A stretch of 7,826 bases of DNA. It comes from a bacterium. GTDB taxonomy: Bacteria > Bacillota > Clostridia > Oscillospirales > CAG-272. The stretch is taken from NCBI GenBank assembly GCA_004558975.1, contig SFZB01000048.1, forward strand, positions 1-7,826, read 5' to 3'. The notes below the pieces were generated by a model, which was not told where the DNA came from, did no database searches, and saw only the letters and a list, made by a program, of their open reading frames with translations. This document shows, one piece after another, positions 5,302-7,826 of the stretch. Numbering within the stretch: the first letter of the stretch is position 1; each line of letters starts with the position of its first letter. The translations under genes were made by a program, and so were the position numbers.

Positions 5302-5904
5302 ATGAGAGAAAAGAACCCGGAGACGGCGATGCGAATCCGCCGCTACATCGACCGATACTGCCTGGAGACGGGCGTGGCGCCCTCGATCCGCACCATTTCC
5401 GACGCGACGGGGATCCCCCGCCCGACGGTACAGCGCTATCTGGTCGCACTCGGTGCGGCGGGCGAGATCTCATACGAAAACGGCAGGATCGCCACCGGGG
5501 CAACGGAGAAGTTCGCCGAAGAACAGGCGACGGTCGCCCTGCTCGGAGAGGTCGCCTGCGGACTGCCGGGCTATGCGGAGGAACACATCGAAGCCTATCT
5601 GCGCCTGCCGCGCGCGCTCGTCGGGCACGGCAACTGCTATCTGCTCCGGGCACGCGGGGAATCCATGATCGAGGCGGGGATCGCCCCCGGCGACCTCGTC
5701 CTCGTGCGGGAGAGCGCTACTGCCCTGCCGGGGCAGATCGCCGTCGTCCTCGTCGGAGAAGAGGCGACGCTCAAGCGCTATTACCCGGAACCCGAGAAAA
5801 AACGAATCCGTCTGCATCCGGAGAACCGGGAGATGCAGGACCTGTATGTGACGGACGCTGTCGTACAGGGCGTCGCCGTCAAGGTGATCAAGGAGTTACG
5901 ATGA
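5302..5904 (+). CDS. lexA: LexA/UmuD-like self-cleaving transcriptional repressor
   Basis: This 200-residue protein has the LexA layout. A winged helix-turn-helix occupies about residues 8-65 (SIRTISDATGIPRPTVQRYL at 28-47), followed by an S24 autoprotease domain. The nucleophile is Ser121 in RGESM and the general base is Lys158 in ATLKRYY. The predicted cleavage bond is Cys86-Gly87 in EVACGLPG, a Cys-Gly bond as in UmuD rather than the Ala-Gly of E. coli LexA. LexA proteins repress SOS genes and cut themselves when RecA filaments form. The ATG at 5302 is preferred over a TTG at 5281 because AAGGAG (5291-5296) sits 5 nt before it and lies downstream of the TTG. As first gene of a polymerase operon with palindromes in its own promoter, it probably regulates this operon. 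It may be a dedicated paralogue rather than the genome's main LexA. Confidence 0.9.
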   Translation: MREKNPETAMRIRRYIDRYCLETGVAPSIRTISDATGIPRPTVQRYLVALGAAGEISYENGRIATGATEKFAEEQATVALLGEVACGLPGYAEEHIEAYLRLPRALVGHGNCYLLRARGESMIEAGIAPGDLVLVRESATALPGQIAVVLVGEEATLKRYYPEPEKKRIRLHPENREMQDLYVTDAVVQGVAVKVIKELR

Positions 5905-6158
5905 AAACCTACCGCCGGATGCCACTCGCCGTCGAGGCGCTTTTCACCTGTGAGGGGCGGCTTTTACCGAAGCGTTTACAGTTCGCCGGGGAGACCTATG
6001 AAATCGAGCGCTTAATTTCGCACCGCCGTTTCTGCCCGCAGACCGTCGCCTGCATCGCGCCGATCGAGTTCACGGTAGAGATCGCAGGTGCTTACAAGAA
6101 AATCTATTACGAGCCGGACACCGGCTGTTGGTTCTCCGTCAAGGAGTACGACACATGA
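5901..6158 (+). CDS. Small conserved-looking protein of unknown function in the translesion operon
   Basis: This 85-residue protein begins MKTYRRMPLAVEALFTCEG and is rich in short alternating hydrophobic stretches, suggesting a small beta barrel: RLQFAGETYEIERLI, EFTVEIAGAYKKIYYE and GCWFSVKE. It has three cysteines, no signal peptide and no membrane segment. Its start overlaps the upstream stop (ATGA at 5901-5904) and follows AAGGAG (5890-5895). Its stop overlaps the polymerase start in the same way, so it is translated in step with both. From memory, small proteins with a similar pattern sit next to DinB-type polymerases in clostridia, and the unrelated YolD occupies such a place in bacilli. 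I assign no family. A polymerase accessory or DNA-binding role is inferred from position only. Confidence 0.85.
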   Translation: MKTYRRMPLAVEALFTCEGRLLPKRLQFAGETYEIERLISHRRFCPQTVACIAPIEFTVEIAGAYKKIYYEPDTGCWFSVKEYDT

Positions 6159-7420
6159 CGGCAAACGACCGGGTCATTCTGCACGTCGATCTGAACTGTT
6201 TCTATGCATCGGTGGAAACGGTGCTGAACCCGGCGTTCCGGGGACAGCCGATCGCCGTCTGCGGCTCACGGGAGGACAGGCACGGGATCGTACTCGCAAA
6301 GTCCGAAGTCGCAAAGCGGGCGGGGGTCAAAACGGGCATGACCAACGGCACCGCCGCGGCGCTCTGCCCCGGGCTCATCATCGTACCGCCGCACTATTCC
6401 ATGTACGAAAAATTTTCCCGGCTCGCAAAGAAAATCTATCAGCGGTACACCAATCTTGTCGAGCCGTTCGGGCTGGATGAGAACTGGCTGGACATGACTG
6501 CCGGCATGGCGGCATTTGAGAGTCCTTTTGCCCTTGCCGAAGAGATCCGCACGACTGTCTCGCGGGAACTGGGGCTGACCGTCTCCGTCGGTGTCTCTTT
6601 CAACAAGGTTTTCGCCAAACTCGCCTCCGATATGAAAAAGCCGGATGCCGTCACGATGGTGACGCGGGAGAACTACCGCACGTTGGTCTGGCGACAGCCC
6701 GTGGAGGCGCTTCTGTTCGTCGGTCACGCCACGGCGGAAAAGCTGCACCGTTTCTCCGTACACACCATCGGTGATCTTGCCGCGGCGGACACCGCGTTTC
6801 TGCGCACGCTCCTCGGCAAGAGCGGCGTCATGCTACAGGAATTTGCGCGTGGGCACGATACCTCGCGCGTCATGGACATTTCCGAAAGTATCGCCCCGCA
6901 GAGCGTCGGGCACGGCGTTACCTGCAACGCGGATGTCACGAGTGACGACGAGGTGTTCCGCATTTTCCTCGAACTTGCGCAGGATATCGGGAGATCGCTG
7001 CGCGAGGGCGGCTACTTTGCCCGCGGACTGCAGATCTGCGTCCGTGACAAGACGCTCACCGACAAGCAATTCGATACGCGCCTCTCCGAGCGCACGCAGA
7101 GCGGCAAGTACCTCGCGGAGGCTGCATTCCGGCTCTACCTAGCAGCATATCGGCGCGAGAGCCCCATACGGGCGCTGACCGTGCGTGCAACGCGCCTCAC
7201 ACGGGGGCGCGAGGGCGAACAATATGACTTTTTCTATGATGCCGCACGGGAGAAACGGCAGGCGGGGATCGAAGCGGCGATGGATGATATCACGGCACGT
7301 TACGGGCGGAACACCATTTATCCCGCCGCCATTCTGCTCAACGAAAAGACCCGTGCTCTCCACCCGACCGTCCCGACCCTACCCTATCCGTACCTTGCCA
7401 CCGGGCGGGAATCAAAATGA
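6155..7420 (+). CDS. dinB: Y-family translesion DNA polymerase (DinB/UmuC type)
   Basis: This 421-residue protein copies past damaged template bases. Visible features are the palm motif HVDLNCFYASVE (catalytic D12, steric-gate position Y17), PFGLDENWLD with the catalytic pair D108-E109 (usually S-x-DE-x-x-LD; here G replaces S), the GVSFNKVFAKLASDMKKPD segment (146-164) and a helix-hairpin-helix-like thumb, VGHATAEKL (189-197). The little-finger domain fills about 235-350. QYDFF at 356-360 fits the Q-x-x-L/F-F sliding-clamp motif. Its length is normal or slightly long for DinB. The ATG at 6155 overlaps the previous stop (ATGA) and follows AAGGAG (6141-6146) by 8 nt. As last gene of the LexA-like operon, it is expected to be induced by DNA damage. 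Confidence 0.93.
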   Translation: MTANDRVILHVDLNCFYASVETVLNPAFRGQPIAVCGSREDRHGIVLAKSEVAKRAGVKTGMTNGTAAALCPGLIIVPPHYSMYEKFSRLAKKIYQRYTNLVEPFGLDENWLDMTAGMAAFESPFALAEEIRTTVSRELGLTVSVGVSFNKVFAKLASDMKKPDAVTMVTRENYRTLVWRQPVEALLFVGHATAEKLHRFSVHTIGDLAAADTAFLRTLLGKSGVMLQEFARGHDTSRVMDISESIAPQSVGHGVTCNADVTSDDEVFRIFLELAQDIGRSLREGGYFARGLQICVRDKTLTDKQFDTRLSERTQSGKYLAEAAFRLYLAAYRRESPIRALTVRATRLTRGREGEQYDFFYDAAREKRQAGIEAAMDDITARYGRNTIYPAAILLNEKTRALHPTVPTLPYPYLATGRESK

Positions 7421-7491
7421 CCGCCACTCGTCGGCAGCGCCCGAAAATCCCGGTCAAAGCACAAAAGCAAGAGTTGAAAGGCGAATCAAAA

Positions 7492-7533
7492 GAAACGGGG
7501 AGGAGCCACATTTGTACGGCTCCTCTCCGTTTC
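7492..7533 (-). terminator. Terminator of the small membrane-protein gene (minus strand)
   Basis: A 16-bp stem with one G-T wobble (7492-7507 with 7518-7533, loop of 10 nt) is followed on the minus strand by TTTTGATT. It lies about 45 nt past the membrane-protein stop. On the plus strand no T run follows the stem. Confidence 0.65.
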
Positions 7534-7550
7534 CAATGTTCAATTGAAAG

Positions 7551-7573
7551 CACCGCCGGACGGCGGTGTTTTT
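7551..7573 (+). terminator. Intrinsic terminator of the lexA-like/polymerase operon
   Basis: CACCGCC (7551-7557) and GGCGGTG (7562-7568) form a 7-bp stem with a 4-nt loop, followed by TTTTT and then GGGTTTT. It is a classic plus-strand terminator, about 130 nt after the polymerase stop and directly abutting the convergent gene. Confidence 0.85.
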
Positions 7574-7578
7574 GGGTT

Positions 7579-7803
7579 TTAGATGTTGAGCAGGCGCATG
7601 ATCCTGTGACTCGTCGCCATGAAGATGATGTCGAGAATCCAGATGATGTTCCAGCCCAAGAGCAGGCGGAGGATACCGGCAACGATCTTACCCTCGGTGA
7701 TACGCGTAACAACACCGCAAATCAGGGAGGTAATCGGAATAATTGCCAGAATCAGACTGACGAGCCAAGAGAGCCCAAAGTAATCGGATTTATTAGCCAT
7801 CAT
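7579..7803 (-). CDS. Small membrane protein with two transmembrane helices, unknown function
   Basis: This 74-residue protein begins MMANKSDYFG and has two strongly hydrophobic segments, about residues 11-33 (SWLVSLILAIIPITSLICGV) and 40-63 (IVAGILRLLLGWNIIWILDIIF). They are joined by a short charged loop, TRITEGK, and followed by a basic tail. Similar two-helix proteins of this size are common in clostridia, and the layout loosely recalls the Pmp3/YqaE group, but the diagnostic motif is not obvious and I assign no function. AGGAG (7809-7813) lies 5 nt before the first ATG and 8 nt before the second, so initiation at 7800 is equally possible. The promoter lies beyond the window. It is convergent to the polymerase operon. 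Confidence 0.8.
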   Translation of the reverse strand: MMANKSDYFGLSWLVSLILAIIPITSLICGVVTRITEGKIVAGILRLLLGWNIIWILDIIFMATSHRIMRLLNI

Positions 7804-7826
7804 GTAATCTCCTCTCGTAATATTCT

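Noticed and set aside
5081..5653. Upstream continuation of the Nudix reading frame on the minus strand
   Set aside because: It is antisense to the LexA-like gene and its promoter, is Arg/Ser/Pro-rich, and the ATG at 5080 has a proper RBS.
7417..7826. Plus-strand frame starting with an ATGA overlap at the polymerase stop and open to the window end
   Set aside because: It runs through both terminator hairpins and then antisense across the small membrane-protein gene, has no good RBS, and its sequence is Asn/Gln/Asp-rich in the manner of an antisense frame.
1..7826. CRISPR arrays, tRNA or rRNA genes, insertion sequences, toxin-antitoxin or phage genes
   Set aside because: I looked for regularly spaced repeats, transposase motifs and structural RNA signatures and saw none.

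Overview
The window looks like a GC-rich member of the Bacillota, most likely a clostridial (Oscillospiraceae-type) bacterium. The evidence is the strong AGGAGG-type ribosome binding sites, consensus sigma-A promoters, a YhaO/YhaN-type nuclease-ATPase pair, a cysteine-bearing Rrf2 regulator and a LexA/Y-family polymerase operon of clostridial style. This is inference from gene content; no rRNA or other marker is present.

Layout, left to right. Positions 1-245 hold no gene I can support; one short acidic minus-strand frame (54-167) is possible. An Rrf2-family regulator lies on the minus strand (328-753), with its own promoter and a likely operator between -35 and -10. It is bracketed by two perfect long hairpins (246-277 and 859-896). 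The second hairpin sits between divergently oriented genes where no terminator is expected. A good minus-strand promoter (981-1009) points straight at it, so a non-coding RNA of about 115 nt is a real candidate there.

A consensus promoter (1077-1105) then drives a two-gene plus-strand operon. The first gene is a TTG-started Mre11/SbcD-like metallophosphoesterase (1148-2206). The second is a Rad50/SbcC-like ATPase (2203-4179) with two membrane helices in the middle of its coiled coil. The pair overlaps by ATGA and ends at a strong terminator (4217-4254). Convergent to it is a minus-strand Nudix hydrolase (4328-5080) whose N-terminal third resembles a degenerate inorganic-pyrophosphatase domain.

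From the same intergenic region a divergent promoter (5232-5260) drives a plus-strand three-gene operon: a LexA/UmuD-like self-cleaving repressor, an 85-residue protein of unknown function, and a DinB/UmuC-type Y-family polymerase. Each junction is an ATGA overlap. The promoter carries two perfect inverted repeats that are candidate operators. The operon reads as a compact DNA-damage-inducible translesion-synthesis module. With the Mre11/Rad50-like pair and the Nudix enzyme, most of the window concerns genome maintenance. The right edge carries a small two-helix membrane protein on the minus strand (7579-7803), convergent to the polymerase, with facing terminators between them.

The best leads are the regulatory repeats of the LexA-like operon, the unknown middle protein, the pyrophosphatase-like/Nudix fusion, the membrane-anchored Rad50-like protein, and the candidate small RNA.
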